Positions 36,847 through 48,823 of a stretch of 64,000 nucleotides of DNA are shown one piece after another. Source of the DNA: Singulisphaera sp045290345 (lineage in GTDB: Bacteria > Planctomycetota > Planctomycetia > Isosphaerales > Isosphaeraceae); assembly GCF_045290345.1 (NCBI RefSeq), contig NZ_CP155447.1:3534001-3598000 (forward strand), given 5' to 3'. Every line of letters begins with the position of its first letter. Within the stretch, counting starts at the first letter, position 1. Made by a program: the position numbers and the translations under genes. Below the pieces are notes generated by a model, which saw nothing but the letters and a program-made list of their open reading frames with translations, had not been told where the DNA came from and searched no databases.

Positions 36847-38151
36847 TCAATCGATATCAATTCGGTCATCGTCTTCGAAGGTCGACGATCCCACAACCCC
36901 GGTTTTTTCTCCCATCCGTAGCCAGACCCCCTTGAGGTAGGCTCCTTCCAGGGCGTCGAGCCCGACGGGATGGTCCGGCGACGCACCTGTGACAGCCAGG
37001 ACTTGCGCCGATCGACCCGCCTTGCGAGCCGCCGCCCGGAGCAGATGGAGAAATTCTTCGGGGGGGAGCAAGCCGGAGCAGGAGCAGGTCAGGAGGAAGC
37101 CGCCGGGCTCGACCACGCTCATGGCCAGGAAGTTCATGTCGAAATACTTCTGCTTGCCCGTCGCGATGTCGAGCCGTCCTGGAATGAGCTTCGGCGGGTC
37201 GAGGACGACGACGCCGAACGCGCGCTCATTGACTCGCATCTGCCTCAGGTAGCCAAACGCATCGGCATGAACGTAGGTGGGGCGCACCTGGTTGAGGTTG
37301 CCGTTGTCGCGGGCCCGCGCAATGGCCTTCTCATCGAGGTCCACCCCGGTGACCTCCGTGGCCCCCCCCTTGGCGAGGGCGGAAATTCCGAACCCACCCG
37401 TGTAGCAGCAGACGTCGAGCATCGACCGGCCGGGCGTGAAGCGGAGCAGGGCTTGGCGGTTTTCGCGCTGGTCGCAGAAGAAACCGGTCTTATGACTTCC
37501 CTCGAAGACGACCCGGTAGCGGACTCCGTTCTCCTGGATCGTCACCCGGGGCGGCAACTTCGGACTGACGATGGGCCGGCCCGAGAAGTCCTCGGCCATG
37601 GCGATCCGTTCGTCGACGTTGACTCGGACGTGTTTCGTTCCGAGCCGTTCGGCGATCAGCGAAAGGATGGGCCCGATTCGCTGATACATCCCCAGGCTGT
37701 AGATTTCCGCCGAGAGCACGTCGTCGAATCGGTCGACGATCAGGCCGGAGAGCCCGTCTCCTTCGGCATGGAGGACGCGGTAGGCATTGGTGACCGCGTC
37801 GAGGCCGAGGATGTCTCGCCTCAAGGCGATGGCTCGGTCGATCCGGTTCGTCCAGAATGGCAGGCTCGGGGGATCGACCCCTTGGGAGAGCAGCCGGAGG
37901 CTGATCTGCGAGCGCCCGTTCCAGAGGCCGAAGCCCAACGGGAGATTTTCGCGATCGACGACGCGGACGATGTCGCCGTCCATAGGACGGCTCCCTCCGA
38001 CCGGCCCGATCACCATTTTTCGATAGACGAACGGGTGGTATCCCGGCGACCGAACCGCCACGACGGGGAGATCCCCCGAGGGTTCCAGGCTCCGGTCGGG
38101 CATGGGAGTGAGAGTCGGGGCCTCGGGGAGAGGGCGTTGCGGACGGATCAT
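36847..38151 (-). CDS. rlmI: RlmI-like class I rRNA methyltransferase with PUA-like N-terminus
   Basis: 434 residues; likely 23S rRNA cytosine-5 methyltransferase of the RlmI/RlmK family. N-terminal PUA-like region (PVVAVRSPGYHPFVYRKMV), then EEHM-type RSQISLRLL and the SAM-binding fold: SMLDVCCYTGGFGISAL (motif I), EVTGVDLDEKA, and DPPKLIP with the family Pro-Pro motif. The Cys-Ser-Cys around SCSCSGLL matches the catalytic region. The start is uncertain: ATG 38151 is used, ATG 38103 and TTG 38187 are alternatives. E. coli RlmI is somewhat shorter. Confidence 0.85.
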   Translation of the reverse strand: MIRPQRPLPEAPTLTPMPDRSLEPSGDLPVVAVRSPGYHPFVYRKMVIGPVGGSRPMDGDIVRVVDRENLPLGFGLWNGRSQISLRLLSQGVDPPSLPFWTNRIDRAIALRRDILGLDAVTNAYRVLHAEGDGLSGLIVDRFDDVLSAEIYSLGMYQRIGPILSLIAERLGTKHVRVNVDERIAMAEDFSGRPIVSPKLPPRVTIQENGVRYRVVFEGSHKTGFFCDQRENRQALLRFTPGRSMLDVCCYTGGFGISALAKGGATEVTGVDLDEKAIARARDNGNLNQVRPTYVHADAFGYLRQMRVNERAFGVVVLDPPKLIPGRLDIATGKQKYFDMNFLAMSVVEPGGFLLTCSCSGLLPPEEFLHLLRAAARKAGRSAQVLAVTGASPDHPVGLDALEGAYLKGVWLRMGEKTGVVGSSTFEDDDRIDID

Positions 38152-38266
38152 TCTCAAAGGCTCAAGGAGATAGGGCGCTGCGATCAATCGTCAAGAATGG
38201 GCTTCAATAGTCATCGCCGGGCCTCTTCGCCAGTGCGCGAGGCCCGAGCGAGAAAGTCTCAAAAAG

Positions 38267-38590
38267 TCACGACTCGTCGTCGTCGCCAAGATCGTCGTCA
38301 TCGGCGCCCGTGAAGTCATTACGGGCAACCCGCCTGAGACGGACCAGCAGGGACGTGGCGTAGCGTTGGACCGCAAGCTGCTTGGTCATCACCGCTTCGT
38401 CGGCCGCCGCAAGCGGAATGGCCCCTACCAAGCGATGGCACTGAGCCAAACTTTCCCAGCCGATTTTGAGGACGCTCGGCGCCTTGTCGGGATTGCCACG
38501 GACCATGCGAAGTGCTTGGCGGGCTTTCTTCAATCCGGCCTGGGCTTGGTGAAGCTGCCGCAAGGCCGTACCTGCACTCATCTCGGACAT
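38267..38590 (-). CDS. Hypothetical helical protein with acidic tail
   Basis: 107 residues, ATG 38590. Nearly all helical (ALRQLHQAQAGLKKARQALR, then VMTKQLAVQRYATSLLVRL), ending in an Asp-rich tail (DDDDLGDDDES). No family recognised. It lies between the methyltransferase gene and the divergent clpS-like gene, 114 bases from the latter. Confidence 0.65.
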   Translation of the reverse strand: MSEMSAGTALRQLHQAQAGLKKARQALRMVRGNPDKAPSVLKIGWESLAQCHRLVGAIPLAAADEAVMTKQLAVQRYATSLLVRLRRVARNDFTGADDDDLGDDDES

Positions 38591-38704
38591 CGATTCTCCT
38601 CAACGCCGCCAGACTATAAAGCGTTGCCATACGAAGTAGACGGCGCTCAGGATATAGTAGTCAGATCGTCCCCTTCGCTTCAATCACAGTCCGGGAGCCG
38701 CCCG

Positions 38705-39079
38705 ATGAGCGACACCCAAGAAAACGACATGACCTTCGAAGAACCGGTTGTCACGACGGAGACCGAACCCAAGTCAAAAACGGACACGACGACCAAGACT
38801 CGCCGTCAGCCCCCGTACCACGTCATCATTTTGAATGATGAGGAGCATACGTTCGAGTACGTCATCGAACTACTGGTGAGACTCTTCGGCCACCCCCTGG
38901 AAACCGCGCATGAGCTGACCTGGCAAATCCATAACACGGGTCGCGCGATCGTTTACACCACGCATCGCGAGAAAGCCGAGCTCAAGTGTGACCAGGTCCT
39001 CGGATTCGGCGCCGATCCGAGGATGGCCATTTCCAAAGGACCGCTCGGCTGTTACATCGAGCCCGCGCCGATTGATTGA
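38705..39079 (+). CDS. clpS: ClpS-like ATP-dependent Clp protease adaptor
   Basis: Delivers N-degron substrates to ClpAP/ClpCP; 124 residues. The N-terminal 35 residues are polar and low complexity, as in ClpS, then the core YHVIILNDEEHTFEYVIELL, FGHPLETAHELTWQIHNTGR and VYTTHREKAELKCDQV. The usual HNDDYTPMEFV reads LNDEEHTFEYV, so the residue set lining the N-degron pocket differs. Start ATG 38705 is the natural one; the frame extends upstream without evidence. Its last 28 bases overlap the convergent gene at 39052. Confidence 0.85.
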   Translation: MSDTQENDMTFEEPVVTTETEPKSKTDTTTKTRRQPPYHVIILNDEEHTFEYVIELLVRLFGHPLETAHELTWQIHNTGRAIVYTTHREKAELKCDQVLGFGADPRMAISKGPLGCYIEPAPID

Positions 39080-39567
39080 ACAACGGGCATCACCCGTTCC
39101 TTGATCTCCTCGACGGACTGCTTGGCCGCGTCGCTGACGTCGTTCATCGTCAGGCCAAGCGTGTCAGTCCCTAGTTTCAAGGCCAGGTAGTCCTCGGCCA
39201 CGCCCAGGACCGCGTCGGGAATTCTGAGGACCGTGGAACCGGTGACCCGGAGCATCGGGGCGATTGTGGCGACTCCGGCAGCTACGACCGCTCCCATGGG
39301 CGCGGCCCACGGATCCTCTTCGCCATCCTCACGCATCGACTCCATCGCGACCCAGGCCCCCGAGAGGGCGTGCGGGATCAGCACCGGGAGACTTCTCCGG
39401 CTCGGAACGAACCCGAGCTTGTCGATCACCATCTCACCAATCGCCGCCGCGACCCAGTGGCTCGCGTCCGGCTTTCGTTGAGCCGTTTTCAAAAGCGCGG
39501 GACCAAGCGTCGCCTTCAGCCCGCTGAGAACGGCCAACTTCATTGCCTTCTCGAACGCCGCAGTCAT
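39052..39567 (-). CDS. Small membrane protein, DUF4126-like
   Basis: 171 residues from ATG 39567 (GGAGGAAG seven bases upstream). It carries the layout of DUF4126 proteins: AVLSGLKATLGPALLKTAQ, a GEMVIDKLGFVPSRR segment, and Gly/Ala-rich membrane helices (APMGAVVAAGVATIAPML). The frame continues upstream to 39669 but the signal for start is at 39567. Function unknown. It overlaps the end of the clpS-like gene on the opposite strand. Confidence 0.7.
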   Translation of the reverse strand: MTAAFEKAMKLAVLSGLKATLGPALLKTAQRKPDASHWVAAAIGEMVIDKLGFVPSRRSLPVLIPHALSGAWVAMESMREDGEEDPWAAPMGAVVAAGVATIAPMLRVTGSTVLRIPDAVLGVAEDYLALKLGTDTLGLTMNDVSDAAKQSVEEIKERVMPVVQSIGAGSM

Positions 39568-39699
39568 GATCGCTTCCTCCAGATCGAGCCGAGATTCCCC
39601 AGCCGACGGAGAGACGAGAAAACCTGTCCTCATCTCGCGCACCGGCGATTGAACAGGCTTGACATGCAAGAGGCAGGCCGTCGTCCAAATTTTTCCCGA

Positions 39700-40569
39700 T
39701 CAGGGGGTAGCGATGGCGGCCGGAAGTCCGCTCTGGATATCGGGGAAGGCCAGATCCACCTGGAGCTCGGAACGAATTCGGTGATTCGAGATCCGTTTGT
39801 TCGATTCCTCGCGCGCCGCCGCCGGGTTGTCCGGGTTCACGGTTTCGAAGCGAGGCGGAGCGATTCCCAGTAGGGTCGCCACGAGGCTGTAGAACTCCTG
39901 ACGCTCGACGGGGCGATCGTCGCTCACATGGTAGATTCGGCCAGGTGCGCCCCGATCGAGGGCGGCGACCGCCAGGGTCGCGGCGTCGTCGATATGGATC
40001 AGATTGAGAAACTTGGTCGGATCTCCGGCGATCGGTTCGTTTCGTTCCAGGCTCGCCTTGCGCGGAATTCGATGGGGGCCGTACAGCCCGGAACAGCGGA
40101 TCACGACGGGATCGAGACCTCGTCCCGGCCCGAGACGTCGCGTAACCGCTTCGGCATCGAGGCAGACGCGGCCGGACTCGTGGGCCGGCTCGGCGGGATC
40201 ATCCTCGGTGATCCAGCCACCGTCGTTACGGCCGTAGACTCCCGTGGAACTCACATAGACCAACTGGCCGGCGGTTCCTGGGTAGTGTTCGAGAAAGTTG
40301 CGAACGCCTTCCACATAGACCGTCCGCATGGAATCGGCACCCGAGCGATCGAAGCCGACGGAGTAGAGGACGCGGTCGACATCGGGCAAGTTAGTCAGCG
40401 AGTCGGGGGCGAGTACGTTCGCGATCACCGGTTCGATTCCCACGCCCTGCAGACTCGCTGCGCGGGCGGAGGAGCGAACCGTGCCGTAGACGGTCTCGCC
40501 ACGGTCCGCCAGGAGTTTGCCGACGCGCTGACCAAGATAGCCGCAGCCGACGATCAGAGTCCGGCTCAT
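39700..40569 (-). CDS. SDR/NAD-dependent epimerase-type oxidoreductase
   Basis: 289 residues with an atypical SDR fold: the nucleotide motif GCGYLGQRVGKLLADRG at the very N-terminus, then VYVSSTGVYG (Tyr of YxxxK type region), GLYGPHRIPR and a HIDDAATL block as in sugar epimerases and YeeZ-like proteins. The catalytic Lys position is not obvious. The first codons overlap the stop of ruvX by four bases (40566-40569), so the two are probably translated together. Confidence 0.82.
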   Translation of the reverse strand: MSRTLIVGCGYLGQRVGKLLADRGETVYGTVRSSARAASLQGVGIEPVIANVLAPDSLTNLPDVDRVLYSVGFDRSGADSMRTVYVEGVRNFLEHYPGTAGQLVYVSSTGVYGRNDGGWITEDDPAEPAHESGRVCLDAEAVTRRLGPGRGLDPVVIRCSGLYGPHRIPRKASLERNEPIAGDPTKFLNLIHIDDAATLAVAALDRGAPGRIYHVSDDRPVERQEFYSLVATLLGIAPPRFETVNPDNPAAAREESNKRISNHRIRSELQVDLAFPDIQSGLPAAIATP

Positions 40570-41033
40570 GACTCCTCCTCCGCCGCGTCGGCCAGAGGAG
40601 TGGCCGGTAACTCGGTTTCGGGACAGCCGGCGTCAAGGTAGTTCTGGAGCAGGATCTGCGCGGCGAGCATATCGCGGTAGCCTTTGCGTTTGTGCCGTTT
40701 CATGCCGATGGCGATGAGGGCGTCTTCCGCTTCGGACGAGGTGTATCGTTCGTCGTAATAGAGGACCGGCAGGCCTGTCACATTGGCGATCCAGGTGCCG
40801 AAGGTTCGCGCCTTCGAGGCCGACGTTCCCTCGCGACCCCCTGTGTGGAGGGGGAGTCCGATCACGATCCGATCCACCTCGTGCTCGCCGACCAGGTTCT
40901 TGTAGTGGCGAGCGTCCTGCGCCGGGTCGGTCCGCTCGTGGACTTCGAGCGGCGTGGCGATCATCCGCCTCGGATCGCTGACCGCGGCTCCGACCCGCTT
41001 GGTACCGAAATCGAGGCCGAGAATCCGAGGCAT
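40566..41033 (-). CDS. ruvX: YqgF/RuvX-family Holliday-junction-resolvase-like nuclease
   Basis: 155 residues from ATG 41033. RNase-H-like fold: PRILGLDFGTKRVGAAVSD with the first catalytic Asp, VIGLPLHTGGREGTSASKAR, then LYYDERYTSSEAE with the acidic pair and DMLAAQILLQNYLD at the end. The family is predicted to process pre-16S rRNA in E. coli, or act as a Holliday-junction resolvase. Upstream codons to 41078 are not needed. It is coupled to the downstream SDR gene by a four-base overlap. Confidence 0.93.
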   Translation of the reverse strand: MPRILGLDFGTKRVGAAVSDPRRMIATPLEVHERTDPAQDARHYKNLVGEHEVDRIVIGLPLHTGGREGTSASKARTFGTWIANVTGLPVLYYDERYTSSEAEDALIAIGMKRHKRKGYRDMLAAQILLQNYLDAGCPETELPATPLADAAEEES

Positions 41034-41143
41034 GACCGACTCCGAACACGAGGAAGGACGTGGAAACGAACAGGCCAAGCCTCGTGCTGGCGTTTCGAAG
41101 ATTTCAGACCTGGCGAGGACGAGGAAGTCTCAAAACTCATGGT

Positions 41144-42223
41144 TCAAAGCAGCGAGCCGAAACCGCCTTGGTCCAGGCCTTCCACGAGCGCCTTGAGCTT
41201 GTCGAGCTGGTCTTTTCTGGCGACCAGGGTTGCGCCTCCGGACTGCACGATGACCAGGTCGTCCACGCCCAAGGTGGCGATGACTCCCCCGTCGTCGGAG
41301 ACGATGATGCTTCCCGTCGTGTCGTTGGCGTAGACCTTCCCCTGGGTCGTGTTGCCCTGGCTGTCAGGGGGGACGAGGGCGGTCAAGGCACGCCAGTCGC
41401 CGACGTCGTTCCAGTCGTAGACGACTTCGAGGACCCGGACGTTCGTCGCCTTCTCCATGACGGCCTTGTCGATCGGCACTTTCTCCATCAGCGGGTACTC
41501 GCGGGCGACCGTCCCCTCCTCGTCGGGCGTGCCGAGCACCTGGCCGACGCGGTCAAGCGCCGCGGCGAGGATCGGTCGGTGCGTCTTCAGCGCGTCGAGG
41601 ATGGCGCGAGCGCGCCAGACGAAGATGCCCGAGTTCCAGGCGAATCGACCCTCGGCGAGGAAGCGCTCGGCGGTCTCCCGATCGGGCTTTTCGCGAAACT
41701 GGGCGACTCGATGGAGCGCGATCCCTTCCTTCGAGGGGAGGGCCTCACCCCGTTCGATGTATCCGTAGCCCGTTTCGGGGTGAGTCGGCTTGATGCCGAA
41801 GGTGACGAACGCCGAGGGATCGGCGTCGATCACCGAGACCGCCGCGCCGACGGTCGCGAGGAACTTTTCGCGAGGTTCGATCACGTGGTCGGCCGGCATG
41901 ACGATCATCGTGCCGTTGGGATCTTTGCGGGCGACGATCTCGGCGGCCAGCCCGACGCAAGGGCCGGTGTCGCGCGGACAGGGTTCAGCCACAACGTTCT
42001 CGGGGGGAAGCTGGGGCAATTGCGCACGGACCGCGTCGGCCTGGTCGCTGCCGGTGATAATCAGCGTCCGCTCGGGTGTGACCAAGGGCGCGATCCGGGC
42101 AACGGTCTGCTGGAGCATCGTCGCGTCGCCGTAGAGGCGGAGCAACTGTTTGGGGCGGTTGCGTCGGCTCTTGGGCCAGAAGCGGGTCCCACTTCCTCCA
42201 GCCATGACTACAGCGTGAAGCAT
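41144..42223 (-). CDS. manC: Mannose-1-phosphate guanylyltransferase
   Basis: Makes GDP-mannose from GTP and mannose-1-phosphate; 359 residues. Motifs VVMAGGSGTRFWPKSR and RPKQLLRLYG at the N-terminus, the middle EPCPRDTGPCVGLA, VMPADHVIEP and the FREKPDRETAE block, then NSGIFVWRA and DWNDVGDW are all canonical for the ManC/GMP family. No PMI domain follows. It is 72 bases downstream of the UDP-sugar pyrophosphorylase gene and both are transcribed in one direction, consistent with a nucleotide-sugar supply unit. Confidence 0.95.
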   Translation of the reverse strand: MLHAVVMAGGSGTRFWPKSRRNRPKQLLRLYGDATMLQQTVARIAPLVTPERTLIITGSDQADAVRAQLPQLPPENVVAEPCPRDTGPCVGLAAEIVARKDPNGTMIVMPADHVIEPREKFLATVGAAVSVIDADPSAFVTFGIKPTHPETGYGYIERGEALPSKEGIALHRVAQFREKPDRETAERFLAEGRFAWNSGIFVWRARAILDALKTHRPILAAALDRVGQVLGTPDEEGTVAREYPLMEKVPIDKAVMEKATNVRVLEVVYDWNDVGDWRALTALVPPDSQGNTTQGKVYANDTTGSIIVSDDGGVIATLGVDDLVIVQSGGATLVARKDQLDKLKALVEGLDQGGFGSLL

Positions 42224-42295
42224 CGCGACTCAGTTCTCCTGGTGCTTGGCGGTCCATCGAAACTTCGCTGTCAACGAACAGCAAAAGGCGAACGA

Positions 42296-43726
42296 CTATC
42301 GCAAGTAGAGCGGTCCTTCGATAACCAAACCGGGACTGACTTTGGACTTGAGCTCTTCGGCGTCGAGGGCGAACAAGGGGCTGACCTCAATTCCGAACGG
42401 GACCGAGCCGTCGTTGCGGCGCGGCACCCGGACCCCCGAGCTCTCGAGCCAGCCGGCGAACAGGTCGCTCATGCGCTGGCGAACCGTGGCCGGCGAATCG
42501 GGACCGGTGGCATTCTTCAGCGGCTCGAACTCGACCGCGCGATCGGTCTCGACCAACGTCCAGCGTCTGGCCTGGGGGAGAGCATCGAAGATGAACCGCT
42601 CGAATTTGACCGCATTCGGGGCCTCCGGCTGGACGAGTTCACCCGAGTCGTCGATGAAGGCGACCTTCTTGATCGCGCGATGGAAGGGGAGTTGAAGTCC
42701 GCCGTTGTCGACAAGCCGCTCGATGAACTCGCGTTCCAGGATGTGGACGGCGATGCTCCCCGCCCAGAGAGCGAGGCTGCCGTCCGGCTCGCGACGTTCC
42801 GCCAGCTCGGTCGGGAGGTCGGAATACTCGATGACTTGCGGACGTCCCTCCACGCGGACCACCACGCCGACCTTCTCGTCGGGAGCGCCTTTTTCGATCA
42901 CCTTGAACGAGAGCTCGGCGTCGGCCTCGCGGTGCAGGCCGAGGAATGCCGGATCGGCGATCTGAACCAGCGGGTTATCGACCTGGAAGTAAAAGAGGGT
43001 TCGGATCCCTCGCTCGCGGAGCTCGTCCAGGCAACTCGGCGATCCGTCGGCGGGGCGGGCCGCCAGCGCGGCCAGCGTGCCGCCGTGGCCGTCAGGGCTC
43101 AGGGCCAGATGCCCCTTCGAGGCGAGCAGAATTTTCCCCGTCGTTTGATCGACGGCGGGCAACTGACCTTGAACGAAGAAGCGGACATGTTCGAGGCCGA
43201 AGTTATCGTGCTCCGCGAAAAAACGAGCGGTGGCCTCGTGGTTTTCGGGGCTGGTCATGATATAGAGCGGTAACGGTTTGCCGTGGCGGCGGCCCATCGC
43301 GACGATCTTCTCGGCATGAATCTGGAACAGACTCGCGCCTGAGACCGAGCCGATGGCATACGTTCCCTTGGGCCCTTCGAAACCGAGCCGAGTCCCCGAA
43401 CCCCCCGCCACGATCACGACGCCGACTTCACCGGCGGCCAGCGCGTTTGCGCCAATCTCGGCTACGTGCCGGCGAGCCACGCGTTCCCCATCCGTTTTGG
43501 GGAGTCTGAAGACCTCAATGGGCTCAACCTGCTCGGGAGAGATCGACGGTGGCTGATCCGCGATGACCATCTGCGCGATCAGCGTGTCGATCTGATCCAG
43601 ATCAATGCTTTCGATCTCTGAGATGAGGTCCGCCTGCTCGGTGGGCCCGAGGTCGTCCCACCACCTCAGCAAGGCGTTCTGCCCGTGCCGAGCCAGGCGT
43701 TCCACGAGCGATCGATCTGGAGCCAT
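42296..43726 (-). CDS. UDP-N-acetylhexosamine pyrophosphorylase, eukaryotic/UAP1 type
   Basis: 476 residues from ATG 43726. The core has AGGSGTRLGFEGPKG, the phosphosugar loop SPENHEATARFFAEH, FFVQGQLPAVDQTTGK, GHGGTLAALA and FYFQVDNPLVQIADP, which are UAP1-type (UDPGP superfamily), not GlmU-type, motifs. It would form UDP-GlcNAc or UDP-GalNAc from UTP and the sugar-1-phosphate. Such genes are known in planctomycetes and chlamydiae. It ends 72 bases before manC. Confidence 0.9.
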   Translation of the reverse strand: MAPDRSLVERLARHGQNALLRWWDDLGPTEQADLISEIESIDLDQIDTLIAQMVIADQPPSISPEQVEPIEVFRLPKTDGERVARRHVAEIGANALAAGEVGVVIVAGGSGTRLGFEGPKGTYAIGSVSGASLFQIHAEKIVAMGRRHGKPLPLYIMTSPENHEATARFFAEHDNFGLEHVRFFVQGQLPAVDQTTGKILLASKGHLALSPDGHGGTLAALAARPADGSPSCLDELRERGIRTLFYFQVDNPLVQIADPAFLGLHREADAELSFKVIEKGAPDEKVGVVVRVEGRPQVIEYSDLPTELAERREPDGSLALWAGSIAVHILEREFIERLVDNGGLQLPFHRAIKKVAFIDDSGELVQPEAPNAVKFERFIFDALPQARRWTLVETDRAVEFEPLKNATGPDSPATVRQRMSDLFAGWLESSGVRVPRRNDGSVPFGIEVSPLFALDAEELKSKVSPGLVIEGPLYLR

Positions 43727-43812
43727 TTCGCGCCAAACTCCCAAACGGCCAGACGATTTCCGGCCGACCCGCAGTTGCGCAGGGCCAGTCGAAGTTTCGG
43801 TGGCGACTCTTC

Positions 43813-44610
43813 TCAGAACTCCAAAGTCAGCCCATCGTAGGCCAAAGCGACTTTGGGGGGCAAGGTCGACTCGGTCGGTCCGTGGTCGAAGCCGTGCGAG
43901 AGGTGGGTCAAGAAGGTCCGTCCCGGTCGCAGGCGTTCGACCACGCCAAGCGCCTGTTCGAGACAGAAGTGAGTCGGATGCGGCTCGTGCCTGAGGGCAT
44001 CAAGGATCAACGTGTCGAGCCCTTCGAGCAGCGGCCAGCTTGCGTCGGGGATCCGGCTCACGTCGGTGCAATAGGCCAGGTTACCGATCCGGAATCCCAG
44101 AACCCGGAACCGGCCATGATCCAGACGGAGCGGCATCACCTCTTGGCCCAGGATCTGAAACGGAATCCCGGGGGTGACTCGCTCGAACTGGAGTTTGGGG
44201 ACGTAGCCCGGCGGCAGCGACATCGCCTTCTCGGAAAAGGCGTAGTGGAAGACTGTGCGAATGCTCTCCTCGGTCTCCGCCTCGCAGTAGACCGGGACCG
44301 GACCGCCCAAATACTTCGGGAAGAGCCGGGCATCGTCGAGCCCAAAGAGATGATCGGCGTGACTGTGTGTGTACGCGATCGCATCCACTTTGCGAACTTT
44401 TTCGCGGAGCAGTTGCAGCCGCATCTCCGGAGTCGTGTCGATCAAGAGGTTCCCCAGCGGGAACGAGAGCAGGACGCTGGGCCGCGTCCGCTGATTGCGC
44501 GGGTCATCCGACGTGCAGACCGCGCATTCGCAGCCAAAGACCGGTACGCCTGTTGATGTGCCGCTGCCGAGAAACACAAGCCGTCGAGGGGCCGTCGCCA
44601 ATTGCTCCAC
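43813..44610 (-). CDS. Metallo-beta-lactamase-fold hydrolase, PhnP/ribonuclease-Z-like
   Basis: 265 residues if started at GTG 44610 (GGGAGG ten bases upstream; the ATG at 44697 is an alternative). N-terminal LVFLGSGTSTGVPVFGCECAVC with a Cys pair, zinc ligands YTHSHADHLFGLDD, then PLRLDHGRFRVLGFRIG, LILDALRHEPHPTHF and THLSHGFDHGP with the late His ligands. It resembles PhnP-type phosphodiesterases. No phn genes nearby, so the substrate is unknown. It is divergent from secA. Confidence 0.85.
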   Translation of the reverse strand: MEQLATAPRRLVFLGSGTSTGVPVFGCECAVCTSDDPRNQRTRPSVLLSFPLGNLLIDTTPEMRLQLLREKVRKVDAIAYTHSHADHLFGLDDARLFPKYLGGPVPVYCEAETEESIRTVFHYAFSEKAMSLPPGYVPKLQFERVTPGIPFQILGQEVMPLRLDHGRFRVLGFRIGNLAYCTDVSRIPDASWPLLEGLDTLILDALRHEPHPTHFCLEQALGVVERLRPGRTFLTHLSHGFDHGPTESTLPPKVALAYDGLTLEF

Positions 44611-44797
44611 CGATCTCTTACCTCCCAAGGGGTTCTCCGCCGTCGTCCCGAAGCAGGTGCGGCCTATTGTACGGAGGTTGGCACCCCGGTTCGACATCAG
44701 TATGGGCGTGAACCGGCGAACTCGTTGGCGAAATATCCCTGATTGGCTGTCCTTTGAACAGTTATGAGGGGTCGAAATGACGCAGGTTGCGTCGATG

Positions 44798-44826
44798 TTG
44801 ACGGTGTTCTCGGTCTGATGTAAGAT
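44798..44826 (+). promoter_or_regulatory. Candidate sigma-70 promoter of secA
   Basis: TTGACG at 44798-44803, a 17-base spacer, and TAAGAT at 44821-44826, with the ATG 44887 60 bases downstream. The hexamers match the consensus TTGACA/TATAAT in five and four of six positions (by eye). No experimental start is available. Confidence 0.4.
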
Positions 44827-44886
44827 CGGCAGTACTCTTGACTTATTGCGACTATTCCGAATCCACGGCGCAAGGCGAACTTGGCA

Positions 44887-48507
<3,621 letters not shown>

Positions 48508-48823
48508 GCGTCGATGATGACGCGTCGATCATGATCCTCCCTTGGCTCGATCGCCTCACCAGTTCCATTGTGAGGCGTTCGAGCCAAGACCTTCTGAGGT
48601 GAGACGACGTATGTCTCCTCAGGAGCGGATGTTGGAGTGCGGGGCAGGGCACCGAGTCATCCCTTCTCACGACTTGCATCCCGGCGCTGACCCGGCACGA
48701 TTTGTCGTGACGACCCGCTTTACGGTCGTCTCGATGGACGGCTGGGCACACGACTTGCACTCAACTCAGTTTTCGGCCAGTCGCGTCGCTGTCCGTATCG
48801 TGGTAAGGGAAAGGATTCCCCCC
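48508..48823. other. secA-waaA intergenic region
   Basis: 316 bases. It begins with the strong hairpin at 48541-48588 and then has no supported gene. The open frame leading into waaA is not supported upstream of ATG 48824. AAGGGAAAGGA at 48804-48814 is a reasonable ribosome binding site for waaA. Confidence 0.45.
48541..48588 (+). terminator. Terminator-like hairpin after secA
   Basis: Arms 48541-48559 (CTTGGCTCGA, TCGCCTCAC) and 48570-48588 (GTGAGGCG, TTCGAGCCAAG) pair at 18 of 19 positions around a 10-base loop. It lies 33 bases after the secA stop. There is no U-tract after it, so it could be a transcript-stabilising hairpin and not a true intrinsic terminator. Confidence 0.6.

Noticed and set aside
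41060..43273. A 737-codon plus-strand frame across manC and the UDP-HexNAc pyrophosphorylase
   Set aside because: It lies opposite two well-recognised genes and has no domain of its own.
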